Of a stretch of DNA of 64,000 nucleotides, positions 7,415-16,917 are shown piece by piece (position 1 is the stretch's first letter; each line of letters opens with the position of its first letter). Below the pieces are notes generated by a model. It worked only from the letters and a program-made list of their open reading frames with translations. It had not been told where the DNA came from and made no database searches. The DNA is from Actinopolyspora alba (GTDB lineage: Bacteria; Actinomycetota; Actinomycetes; Mycobacteriales; Pseudonocardiaceae). The position numbers and the translations under genes are program-made. Location: assembly GCF_900112765.1 (NCBI RefSeq), contig NZ_FOMZ01000009.1, forward strand, positions 124,001-188,000. Direction: 5' to 3'.

Positions 7415-8365
7415 TCAGGCGCCGTGTTCGGCGGAAGCGGCGGTTCGTCGTTCCGGTTCCGGCCAACCGGGGTAGGGCGGAGCCGTCCCACCGTGTGCGG
7501 GGCACAGCGGTTTGAAGTCGCAGAAGTCGCACAACCGGGACGGCGTGGGGCGGAAGTCGCCGCTGCGTCCCGCGCGCAGGATGGCCTGCCAGATGGCCTC
7601 CAGCGTCCGCTCGAACCGACGCAGCTCCGCCTCGTCGGGCGTGTAGGCCAGCGACTGTCGGTCCTTCAGATACATCAGCAGCAGCTGTCGGGGCAGCTCT
7701 CCTCGGGTTCGCCACAGCACCAGGGCGTAGAACTTCATCTGGAACAGCGCCTTGTTCTCGCCTATCTGCCGGGGCGCGGCACCGGTCTTGTAATCGACCA
7801 GCCGCACCTCCCCGGTGGGGGCGACATCGACCCGGTCGATGAATCCCCGCAGCAGTACACCGCTGTCCAGCTCGGTCTCCACCCGCATCTCGCACGCCTC
7901 GGGGTCGAGCCGCCGCGGGTCCTCCAGCTCGAAGTACGACTCGAGCAGCTCGCCGGTGGATTCCAGCCACTCGGTCAACTCGTGCTCGTCGGCGAACAGC
8001 TCGGCCAGCTCGGGCTGCTCGGCGCGCAGTTCCCGCCAGGCGGGCGTGAGGAGTTCGGCTGCCGTGGCACGGTCCCGCCGCGCGGCGGGCAGCTGGAACA
8101 GCCGTTCCAACACCGAGTGCACCACGGTGCCGCGTGCCTGCGCCTTCGTGGGGGTTTCCGGAAGTCGGTCCACCGCGCGGAACCGGTACAGCAGCGGGCA
8201 CTGCTTGAAATCGCTCGCGCGGGACGGTGAGAGCGCCGGACGACGCCCACCGGATCCCCCGCGCGCGGAACTCGCGAGCTCGCCGCCTGTTTCGTTCCGG
8301 GCAGATTCCGCCATGACCGGCAACCCTAGTAGGGCTTCGTGGTCCCGGTTCGCCGAGGTGCTCAC
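7415..8365 (-). CDS. RecB-family PD-(D/E)XK exonuclease with cysteine cluster
   Basis: The 316-residue protein has the RecB/AddB/Cas4-type nuclease core: an early Cys56 (FKQCPLLYRF), His83 (GTVVHSVLERLF), Asp177 (GFIDRVD) and Asp191-x-Lys193 (VDYKTG). A C-terminal cluster Cys279, Cys282, Cys288 (CDFCDFKPLC) joins Cys56 in the pattern that binds a 4Fe-4S cluster in AddB and Cas4. The GTG at 8365 has GAAGGAG 9 nt upstream; an ATG at 8314 is a less supported alternative. It lies in the same place as the mycobacterial RecB-like gene next to trmI/mpa. A DNA repair role is an inference. Confidence 0.88.
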   Translation of the reverse strand: MSTSANRDHEALLGLPVMAESARNETGGELASSARGGSGGRRPALSPSRASDFKQCPLLYRFRAVDRLPETPTKAQARGTVVHSVLERLFQLPAARRDRATAAELLTPAWRELRAEQPELAELFADEHELTEWLESTGELLESYFELEDPRRLDPEACEMRVETELDSGVLLRGFIDRVDVAPTGEVRLVDYKTGAAPRQIGENKALFQMKFYALVLWRTRGELPRQLLLMYLKDRQSLAYTPDEAELRRFERTLEAIWQAILRAGRSGDFRPTPSRLCDFCDFKPLCPAHGGTAPPYPGWPEPERRTAASAEHGA

Positions 8366-8541
8366 GTGGTGGGACTCCTTCCCGCTCTCCGCACGGCAGG
8401 ATCCGTGCCGGGAACCCGGCCGGTAAGCCGGTCCTGCCACACCGGAGCGTTCGCATCGGAGACGGCTCTCGGAGGAGTACCGGGAACCACGACACGCCGC
8501 GTTCCCGGCACCGTGATCCGCTCGTTGTCGTCGCGGCGTTC

Positions 8542-8547
8542 TAGGCT
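8542..8547 (+). promoter_or_regulatory. Leaderless –10 box TAGGCT of M50 protease gene
   Basis: TAGGCT ends 7 nt before the ATG at 8554, and no ribosome site lies upstream of the ATG. Confidence 0.6.
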
Positions 8548-8553
8548 GCTCGT

Positions 8554-9693
8554 ATGGCCACCACCGAGGAGAGGCGAGCGGGTTCCGGCGGTGCGGGGCT
8601 GCGGCTCTGCCGGGTCGTCGGGGTTCCGGTACTGCTGTCCCCGTCCTGGTGGTTGGGCGCCGTCCTCATCGTGCTGCTCTACACCCCGCTGGTGCGCGGT
8701 CTGCTGCCGCACGCGGGGATATGGGCGAGCGCGTTCGTCGCTGCCGCGTTCACCGTGTTCCTGGCCGGTTCGGTGCTGCTGCACGAGCTCGGGCACTGTC
8801 TCGTGGCGCTGCGCCTGGGCCTGCCGGTGCGGCGGGTGCGGCTGTTCCTGCTCGGCGGGATATCCGAGATCGCCCGCAGCCCTCCCACCGCGTTCCGCGA
8901 GGGGCTGATCGCGGCGGCGGGCCCCGTGGTGTCGCTGGTGCTCGCCGGTTTCACCGGGATCGGCTGGTTCGCGCTGCAGCCGCACGGTGCGGTGTGGCTG
9001 CTGGTGGCGCAGACCTGCGTGGCCAACCTCGCGGTCGGGGTGTTCAACCTGCTCCCCGGGCTGCCGCTGGACGGCGGCAGGATGCTGCGTGCGGTCACCT
9101 GGCGGCTGACCTCCGATCGGCACCGCGGAACCGTCGCGGGGGCTCTGGGGGCGGTGGTCGTCGCGCTCGGGCTGCTCGGGTGGGCGGTCGGTGGTGCGCT
9201 GAGCGACGCTCCCGGGCGGTGGTTGCGGCTGGCGGTGTGTGCGCTGATGGCCTGGTTCGTGCTCGCAGGGGCGTACTCGGAGTACACCGCCGGGCGGGGA
9301 GAGCGCTGGCCCAGCGGGGCGGTGTTGGCGGACCTGTTGCGGCCCGTGCTGCAACTGCCCGCGGAGAGCCCGGTGGGCGACGCGCTGTCGGCCGCCGCGG
9401 GACGTGGCGTGGTGCTGGTGCGGGCCGACGGGGTGGCGGTGGGCCTGCTGGACCAGTCGCGTGCCGCCCAGCTGGCCGCGACCTCTCCCGGAGAGCCCGC
9501 CGAACGGGCGTCCGAGGAGGTGCTGCCCGAGACCGTGCTGCTGCACGACGAGTCCCCTGAACAGGTGTTGCACCGGCTGCGCACTGTGTCGGCGGAGCAG
9601 CTCCTGGTGGTCGACTCCGAGGGCAGACCCTGCGGCGTGTTGCGCCGTACCGCCGTACGGGACGCGGCACGGCGCTACGGGCCGCAGTCCTGA
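8554..9693 (+). CDS. Site-2 protease family (M50) zinc metalloprotease
   Basis: The 379-residue polytopic protein has the zinc motif HELGH (His77, Glu78, His81) in a membrane helix and the second metal-ligand motif NLLPGLPLDGGRML (Asp173). The C-terminal region (about residues 255–379) has two CBS-like repeats ending EQLLVVDSEGRPCGVLR. M50 proteases of this Rip/SpoIVFB-like group cut substrates within the membrane. The substrate here is unknown. A TAGGCT box next to the ATG predicts a leaderless mRNA. A gene of this class precedes trmI in other actinomycetes. Confidence 0.92.
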   Translation: MATTEERRAGSGGAGLRLCRVVGVPVLLSPSWWLGAVLIVLLYTPLVRGLLPHAGIWASAFVAAAFTVFLAGSVLLHELGHCLVALRLGLPVRRVRLFLLGGISEIARSPPTAFREGLIAAAGPVVSLVLAGFTGIGWFALQPHGAVWLLVAQTCVANLAVGVFNLLPGLPLDGGRMLRAVTWRLTSDRHRGTVAGALGAVVVALGLLGWAVGGALSDAPGRWLRLAVCALMAWFVLAGAYSEYTAGRGERWPSGAVLADLLRPVLQLPAESPVGDALSAAAGRGVVLVRADGVAVGLLDQSRAAQLAATSPGEPAERASEEVLPETVLLHDESPEQVLHRLRTVSAEQLLVVDSEGRPCGVLRRTAVRDAARRYGPQS

Positions 9694-10659
<966 letters not shown>

Positions 10660-10699
10660 CCCCCACCCGAGTGGCCTTCGTGTGGTCACCGGGTGACCA

Positions 10700-10743
10700 G
10701 CTCCGACTTCCCGGTCCTGGCTTATCGGCTGGGAAGTCGGAGC
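10700..10743. terminator. Bidirectional hairpin terminator
   Basis: A perfect 13-bp stem (GCTCCGACTTCCC / GGGAAGTCGGAGC) with an 18-nt loop lies between the convergent trmI and the membrane-anchored protein gene. Confidence 0.75.
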
Positions 10744-10755
10744 GGGGTCGCGGTT

Positions 10756-11679
10756 TCAGCCGGTGGGCTGGGCGGCGCCGTCGCACATCTTCCACTCGCC
10801 GTCCTCGACCACCATGTCCATCTCACCGCCGATGTTCTCTTCGGTCGACCGCGTGCCCGTCGGCCCCTCGACCTTGATCACCATGTTTCCGGTCATGCTG
10901 GCCACTGCCGTGGTGTCGGACTTTCTGGTGACCTTTTCGAGCTCGACGTTGAACTCCATCTCGTTGAAGACCTGGGTCGCTTGCTCCTGGCTGAGCCCTC
11001 GATTCTTGAACGACTTGATCAGGTCTTCCCTGTTGACGTCGTTGAAGGGGTTGTCCTGATCACTTAGTGTGTTTTCACAGGTCATCGAGGCCAGTGCGGG
11101 GAAGTCCTTCCCCTTGATCTTGTTCACGTACTCCTGCGCCACGTCCTCCGGGTCGCCGGGGCCGCCGAGCACCACGAACAGCAGGGCGACGATCCCGCCG
11201 ATGACGACGACTCCCACCCCGGCGCCGCCGAGGATCCAGGGGAGCTTGGACTTCCGCTGCGGCGGTGGGTACGGACCGCCAGGCTGCGCGTAGGGCGGGT
11301 AGGCGTTGGGATCGCCCGGGAAGCCCTGCTGCGGCTGTCCCCACGCCTGCTGCTGTCCCCAAGCTTGTTGCTGCCCCCATGCCTGCTGCGGACCGCTCTG
11401 CGGATACTGCCCACCGGGCTGTTGGCCCCACACGGGCTGCCCGCCGGTCTGGGGGTACTGCCCGCCGGTCTGGGGATGCTGGCCACCCGGTTGCTGCCCG
11501 TAGGGATCCTGGCCGTACTGCTGTCCCCAGGCCGGTTGCCCGCCGCTCTGGGGGTACTGCCCGCCCGGCTGCTGTCCCCAGGCCGGTTGCTGGCCGAGCT
11601 CGGGGTGGTAGCCGCCCTGCTGCCCCTGGTTCTGCTGCCAGGGGTCGTTCGGATCGGGATGCTGCGGTGGGTGGGTCAT
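10756..11679 (-). CDS. Membrane-anchored secreted protein with Gln/Gly/Pro-rich N-terminal tail
   Basis: The 307-residue protein has a cytosolic tail of WGQQ and QYPQSGGQ repeats (residues about 20–120), one membrane helix (about 147–172) and an extracytoplasmic domain of about 130 residues with two Cys (201 and about 300) that could form a disulfide. The outer domain resembles small alpha+beta domains of the DUF4878/NTF2-like type often found in actinobacterial membrane proteins. The assignment is tentative. The neighbouring 11782 gene has the same architecture and is probably a paralogue. Confidence 0.75.
   Translation of the reverse strand: MTHPPQHPDPNDPWQQNQGQQGGYHPELGQQPAWGQQPGGQYPQSGGQPAWGQQYGQDPYGQQPGGQHPQTGGQYPQTGGQPVWGQQPGGQYPQSGPQQAWGQQQAWGQQQAWGQPQQGFPGDPNAYPPYAQPGGPYPPPQRKSKLPWILGGAGVGVVVIGGIVALLFVVLGGPGDPEDVAQEYVNKIKGKDFPALASMTCENTLSDQDNPFNDVNREDLIKSFKNRGLSQEQATQVFNEMEFNVELEKVTRKSDTTAVASMTGNMVIKVEGPTGTRSTEENIGGEMDMVVEDGEWKMCDGAAQPTG
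11325..11605 (-). repeat. Coding tandem repeats (Gln/Gly/Pro/Trp-rich)
   Basis: The DNA encoding residues about 25–118 of the tail repeats imperfect units for WGQQ, GGQYPQ and AWGQQQ. Such a stretch can change length by slippage. Confidence 0.7.
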
Positions 11680-11781
11680 TTCTCCTCGCCTTTCGAAATC
11701 GTTACTCCTCGTGGAGCGGTGCGGTCACTGTTCACCGCTTCGGGAACGTCGCACCGTTGCCGTCTCAGTCGTCGTTCCGCG

Positions 11782-12456
11782 TCAACGGGTCAGGTCGCAG
11801 AGTCGCCATCGGCCGTCCTCCCATCGCAGGCCGAGCGGTTGATCGACCCGATAGGACGCACTGCCCGCGGAGTAGGTTCCGGTGACCCGGACCGTCGCGC
11901 TGTCGCCTCGTGCACTGATCTCCCCCAGGTTCAGGTCGAACTCGCCCGCGCTGAGCTGTTCGAGCTGCCGGAGCAGCTTCGCGCGGTTCGCCGAACACAG
12001 TTCCGGTTCGAGCGATTCGAATCGGCCGTCGTTGATTCTGTCCAACAGGTTCGCGGCGGCGGGGCGGGGGTCGTCCGGCCCGGTGAAGAACAGGAAGTAG
12101 CCGCCCGTGGCGGCCCCGGCGAGCAGCGCGCCGAGCAGCGCCGGAAGTACCCATCGCCGTCGTGAGCGGTGTTCGGTCGGCGGAGCGGTCTCGAACGGTT
12201 CCGGGGACTCGTTCCGGGGCAGACCGCGGTTGAACGCGGGATCGCCCCAGTCCGGCGGTGGTGGTGGAGTGCCGGGAACGTGTCGTTCCGAGGGAGGTGG
12301 TCCCCGATGGCCCCGGGGCAACGGTTGCCCGACGGGTGGTTCTCCCGGGGCGGAGTGTTGCCACGAGGCGGACGGCTCGGCCCGGTGATCTCCGGTTCCG
12401 TTCTCCGGTCGCCGGGCCTCTCCACCGGGTCCGGATCTTCGTGGCGGCTGGGTCAT
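11782..12456 (-). CDS. Membrane-anchored secreted protein, paralogue of 10756 gene
   Basis: The protein is 224 residues: a Pro/Arg/Gly-rich disordered tail (1–92), one helix (RRRWVLPALLGALLAG...), then an outer domain with two Cys (ELCSAN and WRLCDL). Architecture and Cys spacing match the preceding gene, so the two look like a duplicated pair. The start ATG at 12456 has GGGAGG 5 nt upstream, better than an ATG 6 codons earlier. Function is unknown. Confidence 0.75.
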   Translation of the reverse strand: MTQPPRRSGPGGEARRPENGTGDHRAEPSASWQHSAPGEPPVGQPLPRGHRGPPPSERHVPGTPPPPPDWGDPAFNRGLPRNESPEPFETAPPTEHRSRRRWVLPALLGALLAGAATGGYFLFFTGPDDPRPAAANLLDRINDGRFESLEPELCSANRAKLLRQLEQLSAGEFDLNLGEISARGDSATVRVTGTYSAGSASYRVDQPLGLRWEDGRWRLCDLTR

Positions 12457-12959
12457 CGGGGCCTCCCGAGGCACGTGCCCTTCCGTGCGGTTCCGAAACA
12501 GGCTCCTGCGGCGGGTACTCGCGCAGCAGCGGTACTCAAGTAGATCAGAGCAGGCCGCTTCGGAGTCGGGTAGTGGTCGGCGGTTGTCCGTGGCTCGTTC
12601 CTCCCGAGCAGTGGGACTCCCGTGGTTGGCCGCACGATCGTGTCGGGATCACGAATCGGTTACCACACGGATGCCCGTGTGCGCTCCGTGCGGTGCGGTG
12701 ATCGCGACAGTAGGTGTGCGAACAGGCCACGCGATCGGCGTCGACGAGGAAAGTCTCTCCCGAACGGACCAACGGGACGAAACGCACCGTGGTCATCCGG
12801 CGAACCGCGTAACGAATCGCAACAATGCCGGAGTGGCTCAGTTCATGTGATGCGGCCGATTCGTGTGGCACGCTGGGCCGTCTAGCGGGATTCGACGACC
12901 TCGCGTTGTCGTTGATCGCCGGTACCGTGGTGGTACGAACACGGGAGGAGGGTGCCGAT
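12457..12959. other. Divergent intergenic region upstream of mpa
   Basis: This stretch of about 500 bp separates the minus-strand membrane protein gene from mpa. It holds no convincing gene on either strand. A possible –10 hexamer TACCGT (12923–12928) lies about 30 nt before mpa, and GGGAGGAGGG at 12942 is its ribosome site. The segment near 12830 (GGAGTGGCTCAG) superficially resembles a tRNA start but has no T-arm. Confidence 0.5.
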
Positions 12960-14753
12960 ATGCAGCACGACCGTCCCGACAACCGGCCTGAAGAGGGCGT
13001 TGGCCAGGGAGCCCGCGGCAGTGCGGAAACGAACAAGCAGATCCGCGAGCTGGAGGACGAGGTCGCCTCGCTTCGAGACAGGCTCAACGAGTCCCCGCAA
13101 CAGGTGCGGTTGTTGGAGCAGCGGCTTGCCGAGGCATCCGAGAGAGTGAGCCAACTCACCGAACGGAACGCCAAGCTCACCGAGACCCTCAAGGAAGCGC
13201 GGAGCCAGCTGACCGCGCTGCGCGAGGAAGTTGACCGACTCGCTCAGCCACCGAGTGGGTACGGCGTTTTCCTCAGCCGTTACGAGGACGGCACGGTCGA
13301 CGTGTTCACTTCCGGCAGGAAGATGCGTGTGGCCGTGTCACCCAACGTGAATGTGGAGGAGTTGCAACTCGGCCAGTCGGTGCGCCTCAACGAGGCGTTG
13401 ACTGTGGTCGAGGAGGGAACGTTCGAACGTACCGGCGAGGTTTGCACCTTCCGTGAGATGCTTCCGACCGCCGAAACGGATCAGCCTCGACGGGCACTGG
13501 TGACCGGCCACAGCGACGAGGAACGCGTGGTGTGGCTGACGCCGCCCATGGTCGAGTCCGGCCTGAAGTCCGGTGACTCGGTCCTGGTGGACAGCAAGGT
13601 CGGCTACGCCTACGACACGGTTCCCAAGGCCGATGTCGAGGATCTCACGCTGGAGGAGGTGCCCGATGTCGGTTACCAGGACATCGGTGGCCTCGGTGGT
13701 CAGATCGAGGAGATCCGGGACGCCGTCGAGCTGCCGTTCCTGCATTCGGAGCTCTACATCCAGTACAAGCTGGCACCTCCCAAGGGTGTGCTGCTGTACG
13801 GACCACCCGGTTGCGGCAAGACCCTGATCGCCAAGGCGGTGGCCAACTCGTTGGCCAAGAAGGTCGCCTCGTCCCGAGGCGACGAGGACGGTCAGGCCAA
13901 GTCGTACTTCCTCAACATCAAGGGTCCCGAACTGCTGAACAAGTTCGTGGGCGAGACCGAGCGCCACATCCGGCTGATCTTCCAGCGTGCTCGGGAGAAG
14001 GCGTCCGAGGGCACACCGGTGATCGTGTTCTTCGACGAGATGGACTCGATCTTCCGCACCAGGGGGAGTGGAGTCTCCTCCGATGTGGAGACCACCATCG
14101 TTCCCCAGCTGCTCAGCGAGATCGACGGTGTGGAGGGCCTGGAGAACGTCATCGTCATCGGTGCCTCCAACCGGGAGGACATGATCGATCCGGCGATCCT
14201 GCGTCCCGGCAGGCTCGACGTCAAGATCAAGATCGAGCGGCCCGACGCCGAATCGGCCAAGGACATCTTCTCCAAGTACCTCACCAGCGACCTGCCGATC
14301 CACGAGGAGGATCTGCGGGAGTTCGGTGGCGATCAGCCGTCCTGTGTGGACGCGATGATCCAGACCACGGTGGAGCGGATGTACGCCGAGACCGACGAGA
14401 ACCGCTTCCTGGAGGTCACCTACGCCAACGGGGACAAGGAGATCCTGTACTTCAAGGACTTCAACTCCGGTGCCATGATTCAGAACATCGTGGACCGTGC
14501 GAAGAAGGCGGCGATCAAGTCCGCCATCGACACGGGGCAGCCCGGCTTGCGGGTGCAGAACCTGCAGGACGCCATCGTCGACGAGTTCGCCGAGAACGAG
14601 GACCTGCCCAACACCACCAACCCGGATGACTGGGCACGTATCTCGGGGAAGAAGGGTGAGCGCATCGTCTACATCCGCACCCTGGTCAGCGGTAAGAACC
14701 AGGAGTCGGGCAAGGCGATCGACACCGCCACCAACACCGGCCAGTACCTGTAG
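12960..14753 (+). CDS. mpa: Proteasome-associated AAA ATPase (ARC/Mpa)
   Basis: The 597-residue ATPase unfolds pupylated proteins and feeds them into the 20S core. An N-terminal coiled coil (about residues 20–85, with leucine-rich heptads) binds Pup. Then come tandem OB domains (about 90–240), the AAA domain with Walker A GPPGCGKT (281–288) and Walker B FFDEMDS (Asp359/Glu360), and the arginine finger region. The C-terminus ends GQYL, the docking motif for the proteasome alpha ring. The ATG at 12960 has a strong GGGAGGAGGG site; the frame extends 45 codons further upstream without support. Confidence 0.97.
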   Translation: MQHDRPDNRPEEGVGQGARGSAETNKQIRELEDEVASLRDRLNESPQQVRLLEQRLAEASERVSQLTERNAKLTETLKEARSQLTALREEVDRLAQPPSGYGVFLSRYEDGTVDVFTSGRKMRVAVSPNVNVEELQLGQSVRLNEALTVVEEGTFERTGEVCTFREMLPTAETDQPRRALVTGHSDEERVVWLTPPMVESGLKSGDSVLVDSKVGYAYDTVPKADVEDLTLEEVPDVGYQDIGGLGGQIEEIRDAVELPFLHSELYIQYKLAPPKGVLLYGPPGCGKTLIAKAVANSLAKKVASSRGDEDGQAKSYFLNIKGPELLNKFVGETERHIRLIFQRAREKASEGTPVIVFFDEMDSIFRTRGSGVSSDVETTIVPQLLSEIDGVEGLENVIVIGASNREDMIDPAILRPGRLDVKIKIERPDAESAKDIFSKYLTSDLPIHEEDLREFGGDQPSCVDAMIQTTVERMYAETDENRFLEVTYANGDKEILYFKDFNSGAMIQNIVDRAKKAAIKSAIDTGQPGLRVQNLQDAIVDEFAENEDLPNTTNPDDWARISGKKGERIVYIRTLVSGKNQESGKAIDTATNTGQYL

Positions 14754-14900
14754 TCGTACCGGTTCCTCCGGTCGTCCGAGTACCCGCAGTCGGCAGTACC
14801 AGCGGTCGACGGTCAGCCGTGTCACCGTGTCGGAGGGCCGGTCTTCGACACCTGGCCGGTGATCAAGCGGGCCACTTGACCAACCTGGCCATTGACCCAA

Positions 14901-14932
14901 ACGGGGCGTCACTCGTTCGAGTGGCGCCCCGT
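14901..14932 (+). terminator. Hairpin terminator after mpa
   Basis: A 14-bp stem with one G·U pair (ACGGGGCGTCACTC and its partner) and a 4-nt GTTC loop lies between mpa and the aldo/keto reductase gene. Confidence 0.75.
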
Positions 14933-14986
14933 AGCTGTGTCACGGCGCGGTCGGCGTCACCGGTGTCGTCATCGACGCGGGGCCGA

Positions 14987-14992
14987 TAGGTT
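14987..14992 (+). promoter_or_regulatory. Leaderless –10 box TAGGTT of aldo/keto reductase gene
   Basis: TAGGTT ends 8 nt before the ATG at 15000, with no ribosome site between. Confidence 0.6.
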
Positions 14993-14999
14993 ACGGCGC

Positions 15000-15953
15000 A
15001 TGACGGATGCCTCGACCGGTCCGGTGGACCGTTTCGGTGTCGGATTGGCCGCCCTGGGCAGGCCCGCCTACATCAACGTGGGACGTGTCGACGTGCTGCC
15101 CGAGAATCGCACCGTCGATGCCATGCGTACCCGGACCAGGCAGGTGCTGGACGAGGCGTACGAGGCGGGGATCCGCCGGGTGGACACGGCACGTTCCTAC
15201 GGCAGCGCCGAGCAGTTCCTGGCCGAGTGGCTGCGCGACCGCGGCCACGAGGACGTGGTCGTGTCCAGCAAGTGGGGCTACGCCTACGTCGCCGAATGGC
15301 GTGTCGAGACCGAGGTCCACGAGATCAAGGAACACTCGTTGGAGCGCTTCCGGCAGCAGTGGCCCGCCAGCCGTGAAGCGCTGGGTGAGAACCTGAAGCT
15401 GTACCAGGTGCACTCGTTGACCACCGACAGCCCACTGTTCGAGGACACCGAGTTGCAGCGGGAGCTGGCCCGGCTGCGGGACAGCGGAGTGCTGCTGGGA
15501 ATCTCCACGACAGGAGCTGACCAGGCTGCCGCGATCGAGGCGGCCTGGGAGTTGCGGGTGGGCGGTGAACAGCTGTTCGGTGCCGTGCAGGCCACGTGGA
15601 ACTCCTTGGAACCGTCGGCGGGCAGGGCGCTGTCGCACGCCCACGAGGGTGGTTGGCGGGTGCTGGTCAAGGAGACCCTGGCCAACGGCAGGCTGGCCTC
15701 GCGGCCGCCGGAGCCGCTGGCCGCGGTGGCGGGCAGGCACGGTGCCGGTGCCGACGCGGTCGCCCTCGCGCATGTGCTGGCTCAGCCGTGGGCGGACACG
15801 GTGCTGCTCGGTGCGGCGAGCGTGGGGCAGCTGCGCAGCAACCTGGCCGCCCGCTCGGTCTCGCTGAACAGGCGTGATCTCGACGAGCTGGCGGCCGTCG
15901 CCGGGGACCCGGCGACCTACTGGGGAGAGCGTTCCGCCCTACCCTGGGACTAG
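15000..15953 (+). CDS. Aldo/keto reductase
   Basis: The 317-residue TIM-barrel protein has the AKR features: the N-terminal FGVGLAALGRPAYIN, the Asp/Tyr site (RRVDTARSYGSAEQFLAEWL), the catalytic Lys segment (VVSSKWGYAY) and the C-terminal cofactor segment. It would reduce a carbonyl with NADPH; the substrate is unknown. It lies between mpa and dop, where mycobacteria have no such gene, and has its own leaderless-type promoter. An upstream in-frame extension to 14892 runs through the mpa terminator and was rejected. Confidence 0.9.
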   Translation: MTDASTGPVDRFGVGLAALGRPAYINVGRVDVLPENRTVDAMRTRTRQVLDEAYEAGIRRVDTARSYGSAEQFLAEWLRDRGHEDVVVSSKWGYAYVAEWRVETEVHEIKEHSLERFRQQWPASREALGENLKLYQVHSLTTDSPLFEDTELQRELARLRDSGVLLGISTTGADQAAAIEAAWELRVGGEQLFGAVQATWNSLEPSAGRALSHAHEGGWRVLVKETLANGRLASRPPEPLAAVAGRHGAGADAVALAHVLAQPWADTVLLGAASVGQLRSNLAARSVSLNRRDLDELAAVAGDPATYWGERSALPWD

Positions 15954-15965
15954 GAACTTACACGC

Positions 15966-16105
15966 GATCGAGTTGCTCGAGCGGTTGCTTGGCGGAACCT
16001 CTCGCACGGCTCTCGTTGCGGGTGCCCCGACTTCGGGTAGCGGCCTACACAACGTCGGGGCCGTCCTCACGAGAGCCGCACGGGAGAACCCGCTGGTGGT
16101 CGGGC
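15966..16105 (+). repeat. Stop-codon-linked intergenic repeat, copy 2 (hairpin form)
   Basis: It starts 13 nt after the aldo/keto reductase stop with GATCGAGTTG, then GCTTGGCGGAACCTCTCG and CGACTTCGGGTAGCGG. Inverted arms at 15999–16015 and 16070–16086 pair with one mismatch. An inverted fragment TGGCGGAACCTCC (complement at about 16189–16201) lies further right. It sits between convergent genes. Confidence 0.8.
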
Positions 16106-16247
16106 TGCGTGCGTGGTCGTTTCGGTGCTGTCGCACCGAGGGCGCGTCGATTTCTCGCGAAATCGCCGGGCCGCTTCGGCGCCCCTGGAGGTTCCGCCAC
16201 CCGCACCTCTCGCGGGCCGAGGTGGCTGCGCCTACTGGCCGGTCACT

Positions 16248-16838
16248 TCAAGAGGAGTTCTTGCGGGGTTGGGCCCGCAAGTGGGCGCGCTCGCCCTGCT
16301 TGCCGAACAGGCTGAGGAATTCCACGGAATCCTCGGTGGCGCTGCCGAACCAGTGCGGTGTGCGGGTGTCGAACTCGGCGGCCTCGCCGGGGGAGAGCTC
16401 CAGGTCGTGCTCGCCGAGCACGAGCCGGAGGCGCCCGTTGAGCACGTAGAGCCATTCGTAGCCCTCGTGGCTCCGCGGATCGGGAACGGCGGGGCTGCGG
16501 CTGGCAGGGATCACGAGCTTGTACGCCTGGATGCCGCCCGCGCGGCGGGTCAGCGGCAGCATGGTCATGCCGTGCCGGTTGACCGGCCGCAGGTGCACGC
16601 GCGGGTCGCCGGTGGGCGGGGCGTCCACGAGTTCGTCGAGCGTCACACCGTGCGCCCTCGCCAGCGGGAGCAGTAGTTCGAGGGCCGGTCTGCGCTCGCC
16701 CGATTCCAGGCGGGACAGCGTGCTCACCGATATACCGGTCGTCTCCGACAGCTCGTTGAGCGTGGTTTCGCGCTGTCTGCGGAGCGCTCGCAGCCGGGGA
16801 CCGACCGTGTCGAGCGTCTGATCGAGGTCGTCGTCCAT
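16248..16838 (-). CDS. XRE-family regulator with C-terminal cupin
   Basis: The 196-residue protein has a helix-turn-helix (residues about 12–66, LNELSETTGISVSTLSRLE) and a cupin barrel (about 105–185, HEGYEWLYVLNGRLRLVLG), typical of small-molecule-sensing repressors. It is divergent from the thioredoxin-reductase-like gene, a common pairing, and probably controls it from the shared 80-bp region. The ATG at 16838 was chosen since the HTH begins soon after; an extension to 16895 would run into the divergent promoter. Confidence 0.9.
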   Translation of the reverse strand: MDDDLDQTLDTVGPRLRALRRQRETTLNELSETTGISVSTLSRLESGERRPALELLLPLARAHGVTLDELVDAPPTGDPRVHLRPVNRHGMTMLPLTRRAGGIQAYKLVIPASRSPAVPDPRSHEGYEWLYVLNGRLRLVLGEHDLELSPGEAAEFDTRTPHWFGSATEDSVEFLSLFGKQGERAHLRAQPRKNSS

Positions 16839-16917
16839 ACCCGCAGTTTGCCATTGCGGCAACAAAATTTGCAGATGTTGCCCGTGGATTCGCATGGTGG
16901 TCGCGGAGGTGGTGGTA

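Noticed and set aside
12825-12905. Sequence near 12830 resembling the start of a tRNA (GGAGTGGCTCAG)
   Set aside because: No acceptor pairing, anticodon arm or T-loop can be drawn.
13338-14912. 524-codon minus-strand frame opposite mpa
   Set aside because: It is antisense to a certain gene and has a Val/Leu/Asp/Gly-rich mirror composition.
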